NCBI GenBank assembly: GCA_030813035.1
Contig: JAUSTV010000003.1
Direction: 5' to 3' (one strand)
DNA: 64,000 nucleotides
Origin: Bacillus_BA fengqiuensis
GTDB lineage: Bacteria > Bacillota > Bacilli > Bacillales > Bacillaceae_H
In this document: positions 40,966 through 49,689 of the stretch, piece after piece
Position numbering within the stretch: the first letter of the stretch is position 1
Layout of the letters: every line of letters begins with the position of its first letter
The notes under the pieces: model-generated
What the model saw: only the letters and a program-made list of their open reading frames with translations
Databases searched by the model: none
What the model was told of the DNA's origin: nothing
Program-made: the position numbers and the translations under genes

Positions 40966-41382
40966 TTATTGCTTACTATCCAAATATCCTTGCAAAATCA
41001 TGACTGCTGCCATTTTGTCGATGACTTTCTTACGTTTTTTTCTGCTGACGTCGGCTTCCAATAGGACGCGTTCTGCTGCCATAGTAGAAAGACGCTCATC
41101 CCACATTGTGACTTCTAAGCCAAGAGCTTGTTTTAGCTCCTCGGCAAATTCGATACAAGCTTCCCCGCGCGGCCCAACGGTACCGTTCATGTTCTTTGGC
41201 AGCCCTACTACCAGCTTGTCTACCTCATATGTGTCAATGAGCTCTTTCAGTCTTGGGATGGCCTGTTCTGTTTTGTCTTCTTCTACTCGGATTGTTTCCA
41301 ATCCTTGAGCAGTCCAGCCCATCCCGTCACTAACAGCTACACCTATTGTCTTAGTTCCGACATCTAGTCCAAGTGTGCGCAT
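40966..41382 (-). CDS. yrrK: RNase H-fold nuclease YqgF family (YrrK)
   Basis: 138 residues, YqgF/RuvX family, proposed Holliday-junction resolvase and, in E. coli, involved in 16S rRNA 5' end processing. LGLDVGTKTIGVAVSDGMG carries the first aspartate, LVVGLPKNMNGTVGPR the conserved glycine-proline loop, and WDERLSTMAAERVL the E; DKMAAVMILQGYL carries the last acidic residue. Start 41380-41382, three bases after the ireB stop. Confidence 0.94.
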   Translation of the reverse strand: MRTLGLDVGTKTIGVAVSDGMGWTAQGLETIRVEEDKTEQAIPRLKELIDTYEVDKLVVGLPKNMNGTVGPRGEACIEFAEELKQALGLEVTMWDERLSTMAAERVLLEADVSRKKRKKVIDKMAAVMILQGYLDSKQ

Positions 41383-41385
41383 GTA

Positions 41386-41652
41386 TTAACCCTCTCGCTG
41401 TTGTTTTAAATAAGATTTCACAAGCTCCTCAATTAGTTCATCGCGTTCTAACTTTCGAATGATGTTGCGCGCGTCTTTATGACGCGGAATGTACGCCGGA
41501 TCACCTGAAAGTAAATAACCGACGATTTGGTTAATTGGATTGTAACCTTTTTCTTGCAGAGCATCATAAACCGTAAATAACACTTCATGAACATTTGTAT
41601 CTGCCGGTTCTTCTTGAAAGTTGAATTTCATTGTTTGATCAAATGAGCTCAT
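41386..41652 (-). CDS. ireB: IreB family regulatory phosphoprotein (YrzL)
   Basis: 88-residue UPF0297 protein: MSSFDQTMKFNFQEEPADTNV, then YDALQEKGYNPINQIVGYLLSGDPAYIPRHKDARNIIRKLERDELIEELV. In Enterococcus IreB is a target of the IreK serine/threonine kinase and affects cephalosporin tolerance; TMKF is close to the phosphorylated threonines. The role in Bacillus is not established. ATG 41650-41652 behind GGGTGAGGTG. Confidence 0.92.
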   Translation of the reverse strand: MSSFDQTMKFNFQEEPADTNVHEVLFTVYDALQEKGYNPINQIVGYLLSGDPAYIPRHKDARNIIRKLERDELIEELVKSYLKQQREG

Positions 41653-41734
41653 GCTTTGCACCTCACCCTCATAGTCAATGGACGAACTCTCGCTGACTTG
41701 TCTTATTTCTATTTTACACCAATTGCCTAGAGAA

Positions 41735-44368
41735 TTAAACGGATTTGACCCATTGTTCTACGAAGCTCAATGATTCTTCGATTTTACTTGGATCTTTTCC
41801 GCCTGCCTGCGCCATGTCCGGACGGCCCCCGCCGCCGCCGCCGCAGCGTGTGGCCACTTCTTTAACCAATTTTCCTGCATGATAGCCTTTATCCATTAAG
41901 TCTTTCGTAACACCTGCTACAATATTCACTTTATCTTCATTTGCAGAAGCTAATACGATGACAGCAGAACCAAGTTTTTGCTTTAAATCATCAACCATTG
42001 AACGTAAGTTATTCATGTCTGTCGCATTTACCTTGCTCGCCAGTACATTGACCCCATCCACTTGTTGTACCTTATCAACAAGGTTTCCAGCTTCAATGTT
42101 GCCCAATTTTGCAGCAAGTGATTCATTTTCCCGTTGCAAACCGCGAATTTCTTCCAGTAAGCCTTCAATACGGGTAACCAAATCACGCGGATTTGCTTTT
42201 ACTTTCCCTGCCGCTTCTTTTAATAATGAGACTTGGTCATTCATTAATTTATAAGCATGCTCGCCAGTGACTGCTTCAATACGGCGAGTTCCCGCACCGA
42301 TACCTGATTCAGAAACGATTTTAAATAATCCGATGACAGATGTATTCGAAACATGGCAACCGCCGCAAAGCTCCAAGCTGTAATCCCCTACTTGAACAAC
42401 GCGAACAATGTCACCATATTTCTCGCCGAACAACGCCATGGCACCCATTGCTTTTGCTTCATCGATTGCTTTATTCTCAATTACAACCGGAATGCTTTTC
42501 CAAATTTTCTCGTTGACGATTTGTTCAATCTTCTCTAATTCTTCTTGGGTGACTTGACCGAAATGCGAGAAGTCAAAACGTAAACGCTCTGGATTTACAA
42601 GAGAGCCCGCTTGGTTAACATGTGTGCCAAGTACATCTTTTAACGCCTGGTGCAACAAGTGTGTAGCCGTATGGTTTTTAATAATATGGCCGCGCTTCTC
42701 CTCATGAATTGTCGCTGTGTATGTTTCACCTTTTGTCAACACGCCTTCCACCACTTGAACGTGATGCAGATTTTGACCGTTTGGCGCTTTTTGTACGTCT
42801 TTTACAATCACTCTTGTTGTACCGTTTGTGATTTCACCCTGGTCAGCAATTTGTCCTCCGCTCTCAGCGTAGAAAGGTGTTTCACGTAGAATGATTTGCG
42901 CTTCTTCTCCTGCCTGCACTTCGTCTACAAGCTGTCCGTCTTGAACGATCACATCAACAAATGTTTCCACTTGTGATTTATCGTAACCAACAAATTCGCT
43001 TTCTGTTTTAATCTCACCTAGAACACCGCCTTGGACCTGCATGGAATCCACATCTTGGCGGGCTGCACGGGCACGCTCACGCTGAGCGTTCATTTCACGC
43101 TCGAATCCTTCATGGTCAACTTTCATCGTTTCTTCTTCCGCATACTCTTCCGTCAATTCCACAGGGAACCCATATGTGTCATATAAGCGGAATACATCTT
43201 CACCGGAAATCGTCTCGCTTCCCTTTTCTTTTTCTTTCTTAATCACGCTGGATAAGATGGAAAGCCCTTCATGAAGTGTCTCATGGAAACGTTCTTCCTC
43301 ATTTTTGATGACTTTTTGGATAAAGTCTGTTTTTTCTTTTACTTCCGGATAGTAATCGACCATAATCTCGCCCACTACCGGGACAAGCTCGTACATGAAT
43401 GGACGATTGATATTGAGCTTTTTCGCATAGCGAACCGCACGGCGCAATAGACGGCGCAACACGTAACCGCGTCCTTCATTTGAAGGAAGGGCTCCATCTC
43501 CGACAGCAAAGGTTACCGTACGGATGTGGTCGGCAATCACTTTGAACGCTTCGTCCTTTTCCTTGTCTACTCGATATTTTTCACCGGAAATCGTTTGAGT
43601 CGCTTCGATAATCGGCATAAAAAGATCTGTATCAAAGTTCGTCGGCACATCTTGGATAACCGAGCACATACGCTCCAAGCCCATCCCTGTATCGATGTTT
43701 TTCTTTGGAAGCGGAGTATACGTACCGTCTGGATTATGGTTGAATTGTGAGAACACTAGGTTCCACACTTCTAAATAACGCTCATTCTCTCCGCCTGGAT
43801 AAAGTTCCGGATCGCTTGGATCGTTTCCGTATTCCTCGCCGCGGTCGTAGAAAATTTCCGTATTCGGTCCACTAGGTCCTTCCCCAATATCCCAGAAGTT
43901 TCCTTCCAGGCGAATCATACGCTCAGCAGGGATTCCTACTTTTTGAGTCCAAATATCGTATGCTTCCGTATCTTCCGGGTGAACAGTAATAGATAAGCGT
44001 TCCGGATCAAATCCAATCCATTTTTCGCTCGTTAAAAACTCCCATGCCCACTCGATAGCTTCTTCTTTAAAGTAATCCCCGATGGAAAAATTACCTAACA
44101 TCTCAAAGAATGTATGATGTCGTGCCGTTTTACCGACGTTTTCAATATCGTTTGTACGAATTGATTTTTGCGCATTACAAATGCGTGGATTATCCGGAAT
44201 AACGCGGCCGTCAAAATATTTCTTTAACGTCGCTACACCACTGTTGATCCATAATAAAGATGCATCATCAATCGGCACTAACGGAGCACTCGGCTCCACT
44301 GCGTGGCCTTTTTCCTGGAAGAAGTCTAGATACATTTGACGCACTTGCGCTGAAGTAAGCTTTTTCAT
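41735..44368 (-). CDS. alaS: Alanyl-tRNA synthetase
   Basis: 877-residue class II synthetase. The catalytic core begins MKKLTSAQVRQMYLDFFQEKGH and has RHHTFFEMLGNFSIGDYF (motif 2) and GMGLERM (motif 3). The editing domain has HTATHLL and CGGCH for zinc, and the C-Ala domain ends with GGGGGGRPDMAQAGG. Start ATG 44366-44368 behind AAGGAGG; the reading frame runs further upstream into the T-box leader and should not be used. Controlled by an alanine T-box riboswitch and its own promoter. Confidence 0.98.
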   Translation of the reverse strand: MKKLTSAQVRQMYLDFFQEKGHAVEPSAPLVPIDDASLLWINSGVATLKKYFDGRVIPDNPRICNAQKSIRTNDIENVGKTARHHTFFEMLGNFSIGDYFKEEAIEWAWEFLTSEKWIGFDPERLSITVHPEDTEAYDIWTQKVGIPAERMIRLEGNFWDIGEGPSGPNTEIFYDRGEEYGNDPSDPELYPGGENERYLEVWNLVFSQFNHNPDGTYTPLPKKNIDTGMGLERMCSVIQDVPTNFDTDLFMPIIEATQTISGEKYRVDKEKDEAFKVIADHIRTVTFAVGDGALPSNEGRGYVLRRLLRRAVRYAKKLNINRPFMYELVPVVGEIMVDYYPEVKEKTDFIQKVIKNEEERFHETLHEGLSILSSVIKKEKEKGSETISGEDVFRLYDTYGFPVELTEEYAEEETMKVDHEGFEREMNAQRERARAARQDVDSMQVQGGVLGEIKTESEFVGYDKSQVETFVDVIVQDGQLVDEVQAGEEAQIILRETPFYAESGGQIADQGEITNGTTRVIVKDVQKAPNGQNLHHVQVVEGVLTKGETYTATIHEEKRGHIIKNHTATHLLHQALKDVLGTHVNQAGSLVNPERLRFDFSHFGQVTQEELEKIEQIVNEKIWKSIPVVIENKAIDEAKAMGAMALFGEKYGDIVRVVQVGDYSLELCGGCHVSNTSVIGLFKIVSESGIGAGTRRIEAVTGEHAYKLMNDQVSLLKEAAGKVKANPRDLVTRIEGLLEEIRGLQRENESLAAKLGNIEAGNLVDKVQQVDGVNVLASKVNATDMNNLRSMVDDLKQKLGSAVIVLASANEDKVNIVAGVTKDLMDKGYHAGKLVKEVATRCGGGGGGRPDMAQAGGKDPSKIEESLSFVEQWVKSV

Positions 44369-44470
44369 GTCAAATAACCTCCTTGGTAAACTGTCCATAT
44401 TTTCGGAAGAACAATCAAGCCCACTGATCCTGCAACATATACCGTTTCGGGAAGATGGAAAAAACGGCAC

Positions 44471-44728
44471 AAAAAAACCCTCATCCCATGACAGGGACGA
44501 GAGTTTTGCTCGCGGTACCACCCTGATTATGAGTGTTTATTCAAACACTCATCACCTCAACAGCTTTAACGTTGCTTGCACGGCAGGTTTTTCCTGCACT
44601 CTGGATTAGCCTTCTGTTACTCTTCATCTGGAATCTCTTTCAGCCTTGGACATTCCTCTCTTGTAGATGGACTGCAACATACTCGATCCTTCTTCGTTTT
44701 ATATATGTAATGCTTTTCGAATACTTAT
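44471..44728 (-). ncRNA. T-box riboswitch of alaS (alanine)
   Basis: The T-box sequence GGTGGTACCGCG is at 44511-44522 on the minus strand, followed by the terminator stem (44478-44487 with 44494-44503) and seven T's. In stem I, GAGTA-TGTT pairs with AACA before GAAG-GCT-A-ATCC, where ATCC pairs with GGAT; this puts the Ala codon GCT (44608-44610) in the specifier loop. The AAGAGAGG...GGCTGAAAG distal loop is also present. Uncharged tRNA-Ala should promote read-through into alaS. Confidence 0.95.
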
Positions 44729-44734
44729 GGCGCT

Positions 44735-44763
44735 ATTATGACAAATTCAGACCCCTTTGTCAA
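44735..44763 (-). promoter_or_regulatory. Promoter of the alaS T-box leader
   Basis: TTGACA (44758-44763), 17 bases, CATAAT (44735-44740) on the minus strand. The TGA stop codon of yrrI is part of the -35 hexamer. Start of transcription is expected at about 44728. Confidence 0.8.
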
Positions 44764-45821
44764 CGTTCCGTGAAACGCCCCCGCAAATGAAGAATGGTCA
44801 CTTTCAGAACCGCTAAAATGGGAACCGCCAAAATCAAGCCGATAATCCCCCCAACTTCTCCTCCTATTAAAAGAGACAGCATAATAAAAAGAGGATGAAT
44901 ATGCAATGTTTTGCCCACGATTAGAGGCGACAATACATTCCCTTCTAAAAATTGCAGCGCAAAAATGATGACAAGTACAATCAGCACAAGCTTGATCGAA
45001 ATGGTGGCTGCAATAACAGCTGCAGGAACAGCTCCTATAATAGGACCGAAATATGGAATAACATTTGTCAACCCGATGATAATGCCCAATAAAAGCGGAT
45101 AAGGCACCTTAAACAACCAGAGAGCAAGCGCAGCGAGCGTTCCAATAATCAAGCAGACGAATAACTGCCCGCGAATATAATTTCCAAGCGACTCATCCAC
45201 ATCATGCAAAAAACGCTTACCCGATTCATGCCATTTGGAAGGTGTCAAAAATGCTGCCGATTTCTCGATAAGACGAAAATCCTTAAGCATGTAAAACACG
45301 ATAAAAGGGATGGTCACAAACAGGATAATATAGTTTAAAATGCCTTTGAAGCTGCTCATTATGCCCGTTAGACCAGCTTCCAAAGTTGCCTCTAGTTTAT
45401 TAATGCCGTACTCAATTCGCTCATGAACTCCGTTAGGGAGCGTTGAGGTTTGATTGTGAACTTCAGCAACCCACCCCCGGTACATTTGCGTAAATTCAGG
45501 CAAATGCTCGTTTAAGTCTTTGAGCTGATCAATAAATAGAGGAATGCCTTTATACAACCCATAGCCGACGCCCCCAAAAAAGAATAAATAGATAATGAAA
45601 ATGGCTAAAGGTCTCGGGACACCGCTTTTATGCAGCTTTTCAATAATAGGGTGCAGCAAATACGTAATGAACCCCGCAATAATGAAAGGAGTTAACGCCG
45701 TAAAAATAACTTTTAAAACAGGTACCCAAAGAAACTGGATCTTGAAAAAGACGTATACACATAAAAAAGACAACAGGATGATCCCTAAACGATAAAACCA
45801 AATAACTGAGACTTGTTTCAT
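44760..45821 (-). CDS. yrrI: AI-2E family transporter YrrI
   Basis: 353-residue membrane protein with eight predicted helices and a soluble insert, typical of the AI-2E (PerM) family. Signature parts: PFIIAGFITYLLHPIIEKL, FIVFYMLKDFR, GNYIRGQLFVCLIIGTLAALAL, YPLLLGIIIGLTNVIPYFGPIIGAVPA, and LIGGEVGGIIGLILAVPILAVLKV. Substrate unknown; some members move sodium for protons or other solutes. Stop codon overlaps the alaS -35 element. Confidence 0.9.
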   Translation of the reverse strand: MKQVSVIWFYRLGIILLSFLCVYVFFKIQFLWVPVLKVIFTALTPFIIAGFITYLLHPIIEKLHKSGVPRPLAIFIIYLFFFGGVGYGLYKGIPLFIDQLKDLNEHLPEFTQMYRGWVAEVHNQTSTLPNGVHERIEYGINKLEATLEAGLTGIMSSFKGILNYIILFVTIPFIVFYMLKDFRLIEKSAAFLTPSKWHESGKRFLHDVDESLGNYIRGQLFVCLIIGTLAALALWLFKVPYPLLLGIIIGLTNVIPYFGPIIGAVPAAVIAATISIKLVLIVLVIIFALQFLEGNVLSPLIVGKTLHIHPLFIMLSLLIGGEVGGIIGLILAVPILAVLKVTILHLRGRFTER

Positions 45822-45876
45822 TAAAAACGCCTCCTATTGGTTAGTGTTGGGCACCTTCCCATCAATCTATACAAAA

Positions 45877-45914
45877 AAGATGAAAGAGGGCTAAAGGCCC
45901 TCTTTCATCTTTTA
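45877..45914 (-). terminator. Terminator after yrzQ
   Basis: AGATGAAAGAGGGC (ending 45891) pairs with GCCCTCTTTCATCT (45897-45910), with T-runs on both sides. On the minus strand it overlaps the last codon of yrzQ and lies upstream of yrrI. Confidence 0.92.
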
Positions 45915-46046
45915 TGAAAAACTTCTCATGACGCGCTTACGCATTTTATTCATATTGCGTCTTGTCATCATACCTCTATCTTCTGCCATTTTATACGCAT
46001 AAGCACCGACTCCAAATGCGACCATTGAAGAAATAAGTCTGTTCAT
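45912..46046 (-). CDS. yrzQ: YrzQ family small basic protein (DUF3918)
   Basis: 44-residue protein with a short hydrophobic N-terminal helix (LISSMVAFGVGAYAYKMA) and a very basic tail (RRNMNKMRKRVMRSFS). Matches YrzQ in size, sequence style and place before yrrI. ATG 46044-46046 with GGGGGG six bases upstream. Function unknown. Confidence 0.85.
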   Translation of the reverse strand: MNRLISSMVAFGVGAYAYKMAEDRGMMTRRNMNKMRKRVMRSFS

Positions 46047-46059
46047 TGCGATCCCCCCA

Positions 46060-46254
46060 CTAAAGGTTAATGGTACGCTCATCATCTGAAAATAAATCGT
46101 CCAATGAACTTAATGTCCCGTCTTCTTCAACTTGATGTGTATGAATGACACCTTTAGAAATGGTCAGTTCAATAAAGCAATTCCAGCAATAATACTGATT
46201 AACACCGATTTTGCCAACATCAATGCTTCTGCAATTTGGGCATTTTAACAACAC
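46060..46254 (-). CDS. yrzR: YrzR family zinc-ribbon-like protein
   Basis: 64-residue protein with LLKCPNCRSIDVGKIGVNQYYCWNCFIE, two CxxC pairs that should bind one zinc ion, and an acidic C-terminus. Start is GTG 46252-46254, seven bases after GAGGTG. Position between recD2 and yrzQ as in B. subtilis. Function unknown; the zinc-ribbon suggests nucleic acid or protein binding. Confidence 0.85.
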   Translation of the reverse strand: MLLKCPNCRSIDVGKIGVNQYYCWNCFIELTISKGVIHTHQVEEDGTLSSLDDLFSDDERTINL

Positions 46255-46362
46255 TGACGAACACCTCTTCGTTTCGTTTCTTTTTACTCAGTGTTGTCTT
46301 TTTTTCCATAAATATACGTTCCGCCCAAACTTTACAGAAAACGGACGGGCCATAAGCCGATG

Positions 46363-46396
46363 AGCATAGCCGTACATATCGATGTACGACTATGCT
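46363..46396 (-). terminator. Long hairpin after recD2
   Basis: 15-bp arms (46363-46377 and 46382-46396) with one central mismatch and loop ATCG, 15 bp after the recD2 stop. There is no T-tract on the minus strand; it may be an RNA 3'-end stabiliser. Confidence 0.65.
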
Positions 46397-46410
46397 TAGC
46401 GTTTGACAAA

Positions 46411-48756
46411 TTATAAAAAGTCATACGGCGTAACGTTTTCCATTCCAATATTGGCATCTTTCATAAATGGCACTTCATCTTCAGCCTGCTGGTCTGCCAG
46501 CATATCCATCAAGGTCGTTTGGCGCAATGCATCATCATCTCTCTTGACACTTAAACGCAGTGCCTCTTCCTCACCGCATAAGATAAGAAATTGTTTGCTT
46601 CTTGTCACGGCCGTATAAATTAAATTGCGTCTCAGCATTCGATAATAGCTTTTCACAATCGGCAAAATGACAATGGGGAACTCGCTTCCCTGAGATTTAT
46701 GAATGGAGCAGCAGTAAGCATGGGTGATTTGGCCAAAATCTTGTTTCGTATAGGTCACTTCGTTTCCATCAAAAGAAATGACGAGCATATCTTGTTTCTC
46801 CGTATTTTCTTTCGCATAAAAAACGGATACGATTTCTCCTATATCTCCATTGAATACATTGCTTTCCGGCTGATTGACAAGCTGCAGCACTTTATCGCCG
46901 ACACGATACGCTACGTCTCCGTACTGCAACTCCCTCCTCTTGCCTGAATCAGGGTTAAACAGCTCTTGAAGGACGACATTTAACCGGTCAATTCCTGCAT
47001 TTCCCTTATACATCGGGGCAAGCACTTGAATGTCCCGTACATTGTATCCTTTTTTCAAAGCACTGGCGCATACTTTTTGGACCACATCGGTAATCTGATG
47101 CGACTGGCATTTAATAAAGGATCGATCAGGCTTCGCTTTTCCTAAATCATCCGGCAGCTCCCCTTTTTTGATGAAATGGGCAAGCTCAATAATGGAGGAA
47201 CCTTCGGCCTGGCGATAGACATCTGTCAGGCGAACGGTCGGAATTGCGTTTGACCGGAGCAAATCCTTCAGCACTTGCCCCGGCCCGACCGAAGGAAGCT
47301 GGTCTTCGTCTCCCACAAGAATCATTTGTAAATTGGAAGGCAAGGACTTAAATAACTGATGGGCAAGCCAAATATCCACCATTGACACTTCGTCGACAAT
47401 CAATAACTTTCCTTCGATCGGATTTTCTTCATCATGCTCAAATCCTTCTTGTCCATTCCACTTCAACAAGCGATGAATCGTTACAGCAGGAAGGCCTGTC
47501 GCTTCACTCATACGTTTTGCCGCACGTCCTGTCGGGGCTACCAGCAAAACCGGAAAGGGATTGTCTTTTTTATAATCTTTTGGATCTAATGAGCAGCCAT
47601 GCAAATCTGCGTACAATTCGACGATTCCTTTAATCACCGTTGTCTTTCCTGTTCCAGGTCCCCCTGTCAGCAGCATCATGGGCGACATAAGCGCATTTTG
47701 GATGGCTTCTTTTTGCGACGGGGCATATTGCACGCCTAACCGTTCCTCCAACTGACCAAGTGCCAGCAAAAATTCCGACTCCGGAAATTGGTTTTCATAT
47801 TCCGTTTGGGCCAAAATCTTATCAATTGCTTTCACGACGCCTTTTTCAGCGTAGTAAAGAGGTGGAATGTAAATTTTATCTTCAACGATTTTGACTTTTT
47901 TATCCGCTTTTAAATTTTCAAGTTCTCTCGTAATATCAATTTCCGAGACAGGCTCATGCCGGCTGTGGCTTAATAAAGCCGCTGTATGCTCAAATAATTG
48001 ATCAAGGGTGAGATAAATATGGCCGATTTGGATACACTCTTGCTCCAGCACATATAAAATACCGGCTCTCATCCGGTCCGGATGATTGCTTGACATACCC
48101 AAATTTTTTCCCAGTTCATCCGCGCGATTAAAGCCTATTCCTTGTATATCCTCTACAAGCTGGTATGGATTTTCGCGAATGATTTGAAGGGCTTCATTTT
48201 TGTATGCCTGGAAGATCTTCATCGATAGCTGCGGGCCAAATCCGTAGTCGGATAGATGTACCATCACTTCTTCCAATCCTTCATGTTCCCTTAGTTGCTG
48301 CACAAGCGATTCGGCTTTATCTTCCGAAAGCTTTGGCACTTGTTTTAAGACAGCGGAATCATGCAAAATTTTATAAATGGCATTTTCTCCGAGAACGTCT
48401 ACAATTTTTTCTGCCGTTTTCTTTCCGATTCCATGAAACAAATCGCTTGATAAATATTGGATAACCCCTTGTCTCGATTGAGGAAGCTCTTTTTTAAACC
48501 GCTCCACATTAAACTGCCAGCCAAATCGCTGGTGCTCTTTCAAAGACCCATAAAAGGTATAGGCTTCTCCTTCGTGAAGCCGTGGAAAATAGCCCGTCAC
48601 AGCCATTTCCTTTTCTTCTGTCACCACGTCTGTCTCCTGAATGCGAATGCGGGATACATTGTACAGGTTATCTTCATTATGAAAAATGGTCGCAATCAAT
48701 GTACCTTTTATGTAAGAAAGCTGATCTTGTCCAACCTTCAACTTTTGATCGTCCAT
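46411..48756 (-). CDS. recD2: RecD2 superfamily 1 DNA helicase
   Basis: 781 residues. RecD2 (YrrC) is a 5'-3' helicase without RecBC partners, acting in replication fork progress and mismatch/recombination repair in B. subtilis. N-terminal OB-like domain, helix-hairpin-helix region (FHGIGKKTAEKIVDVLG, IQGIGFNRADELGKNLG), Walker A LLTGGPGTGKTTVIKG, LIVDEVSMVD (motif II), GDEDQLPSVGPGQVL (motif III), YRQ and the C-terminal HAYCCSIHKSQGSEFP with YTAVTRSKQ. ATG 48754-48756 behind AGGAGGG. Confidence 0.97.
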   Translation of the reverse strand: MDDQKLKVGQDQLSYIKGTLIATIFHNEDNLYNVSRIRIQETDVVTEEKEMAVTGYFPRLHEGEAYTFYGSLKEHQRFGWQFNVERFKKELPQSRQGVIQYLSSDLFHGIGKKTAEKIVDVLGENAIYKILHDSAVLKQVPKLSEDKAESLVQQLREHEGLEEVMVHLSDYGFGPQLSMKIFQAYKNEALQIIRENPYQLVEDIQGIGFNRADELGKNLGMSSNHPDRMRAGILYVLEQECIQIGHIYLTLDQLFEHTAALLSHSRHEPVSEIDITRELENLKADKKVKIVEDKIYIPPLYYAEKGVVKAIDKILAQTEYENQFPESEFLLALGQLEERLGVQYAPSQKEAIQNALMSPMMLLTGGPGTGKTTVIKGIVELYADLHGCSLDPKDYKKDNPFPVLLVAPTGRAAKRMSEATGLPAVTIHRLLKWNGQEGFEHDEENPIEGKLLIVDEVSMVDIWLAHQLFKSLPSNLQMILVGDEDQLPSVGPGQVLKDLLRSNAIPTVRLTDVYRQAEGSSIIELAHFIKKGELPDDLGKAKPDRSFIKCQSHQITDVVQKVCASALKKGYNVRDIQVLAPMYKGNAGIDRLNVVLQELFNPDSGKRRELQYGDVAYRVGDKVLQLVNQPESNVFNGDIGEIVSVFYAKENTEKQDMLVISFDGNEVTYTKQDFGQITHAYCCSIHKSQGSEFPIVILPIVKSYYRMLRRNLIYTAVTRSKQFLILCGEEEALRLSVKRDDDALRQTTLMDMLADQQAEDEVPFMKDANIGMENVTPYDFL

Positions 48757-48813
48757 TTTCTCCCTCCTTTCCGTCAAGTCATGCCATGTAACGGCTAAAA
48801 AGAAGATAAGGAC

Positions 48814-49464
48814 TTACTGCTGTTCCGTCAACAAACGAATTCCGTTCCCCGCCAAAAGATGATCTGGCTGAACCTCCACCGCTTTTTGGAACATTTCCAG
48901 TGCCATGTCTTGATTTTCTTTAAAAGCATATGCTACCCCAAGATTATAATAAGCATCTGCATGTTCTTCTCTTTCAATTACTTGCATAAACTGCTCCATT
49001 GCCTCATCAAGCATCTCGAGCTGGGCTAAACATAAACCATATTGAAAGCGCGCTTCCACATCTTCTTCATTCAGTTCGACCGCACGCTGCAAATATGGCA
49101 GAGCGAGACGAAGCTCGTTCGTATAAACGAGTGATAAACCAAGCATAAAGTATACGTCAGGGGAGTTCAGTCCCTTTTGTACCGCCTGCTCAAAATGTTG
49201 CTTTGCTTCATTCAATTGCTCCAATTTAAAATGTACATTCCCTGCACCGTAATGGGCAGTTGCGGCTTGCGCATCCATTTCAAGGGCCCGTTCAAAAAAT
49301 TTTAATGCCTTCTCATTTTCTTCGACCGCAGCCAATAAATTTCCGAAGTTCACATATCCAAGTGCTTCCTTCGGATTTTCTTCGATTGCCGCAGAAAAAG
49401 CTTTTGCGGCTTCATCATACTTTCCTTCTTGCATATATTGAATCCCTAATTGGTTATTATCCAT
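48814..49464 (-). CDS. yrrB: TPR repeat protein YrrB
   Basis: 216 residues made of six tetratricopeptide repeats (for example NQLGIQYMQEGKYDEAAKAF, YVNFGNLLAAVEENEKALKF, YYNLGVAYAFKENQDMALEM). It forms a helical scaffold for protein binding; the partner is unknown. YrrB of B. subtilis has the same place between mnmA and recD2 and a solved structure, but no clear role. Start ATG 49462-49464 behind TGGAGTG. Confidence 0.92.
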   Translation of the reverse strand: MDNNQLGIQYMQEGKYDEAAKAFSAAIEENPKEALGYVNFGNLLAAVEENEKALKFFERALEMDAQAATAHYGAGNVHFKLEQLNEAKQHFEQAVQKGLNSPDVYFMLGLSLVYTNELRLALPYLQRAVELNEEDVEARFQYGLCLAQLEMLDEAMEQFMQVIEREEHADAYYNLGVAYAFKENQDMALEMFQKAVEVQPDHLLAGNGIRLLTEQQ

Positions 49465-49689
49465 TTCAATCACTCCATTTGTTACTATTTTTCTACGATA
49501 AGTATAGCATAAGGTATTGTAAAACCATGTGTTTTTTCCTGGTTTCCGGGTTCGACAAAGTGCAAGCGGCCCGACAATGCTCAACCGGCGAAAAAATGGA
49601 CTTTTTCAAACGTACATCCTGCCTGCCCGTTTATATAGGGAAAATTTTGATGGGATGTAAAAATAGGATGCCTGTAGAGGCACCCTATC

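Noticed and set aside
44369..44521. N-terminal extension of alaS into the leader
   Set aside because: This part is the T-box terminator and T-box core; the ATG at 44368 has the ribosome site and matches the family start.
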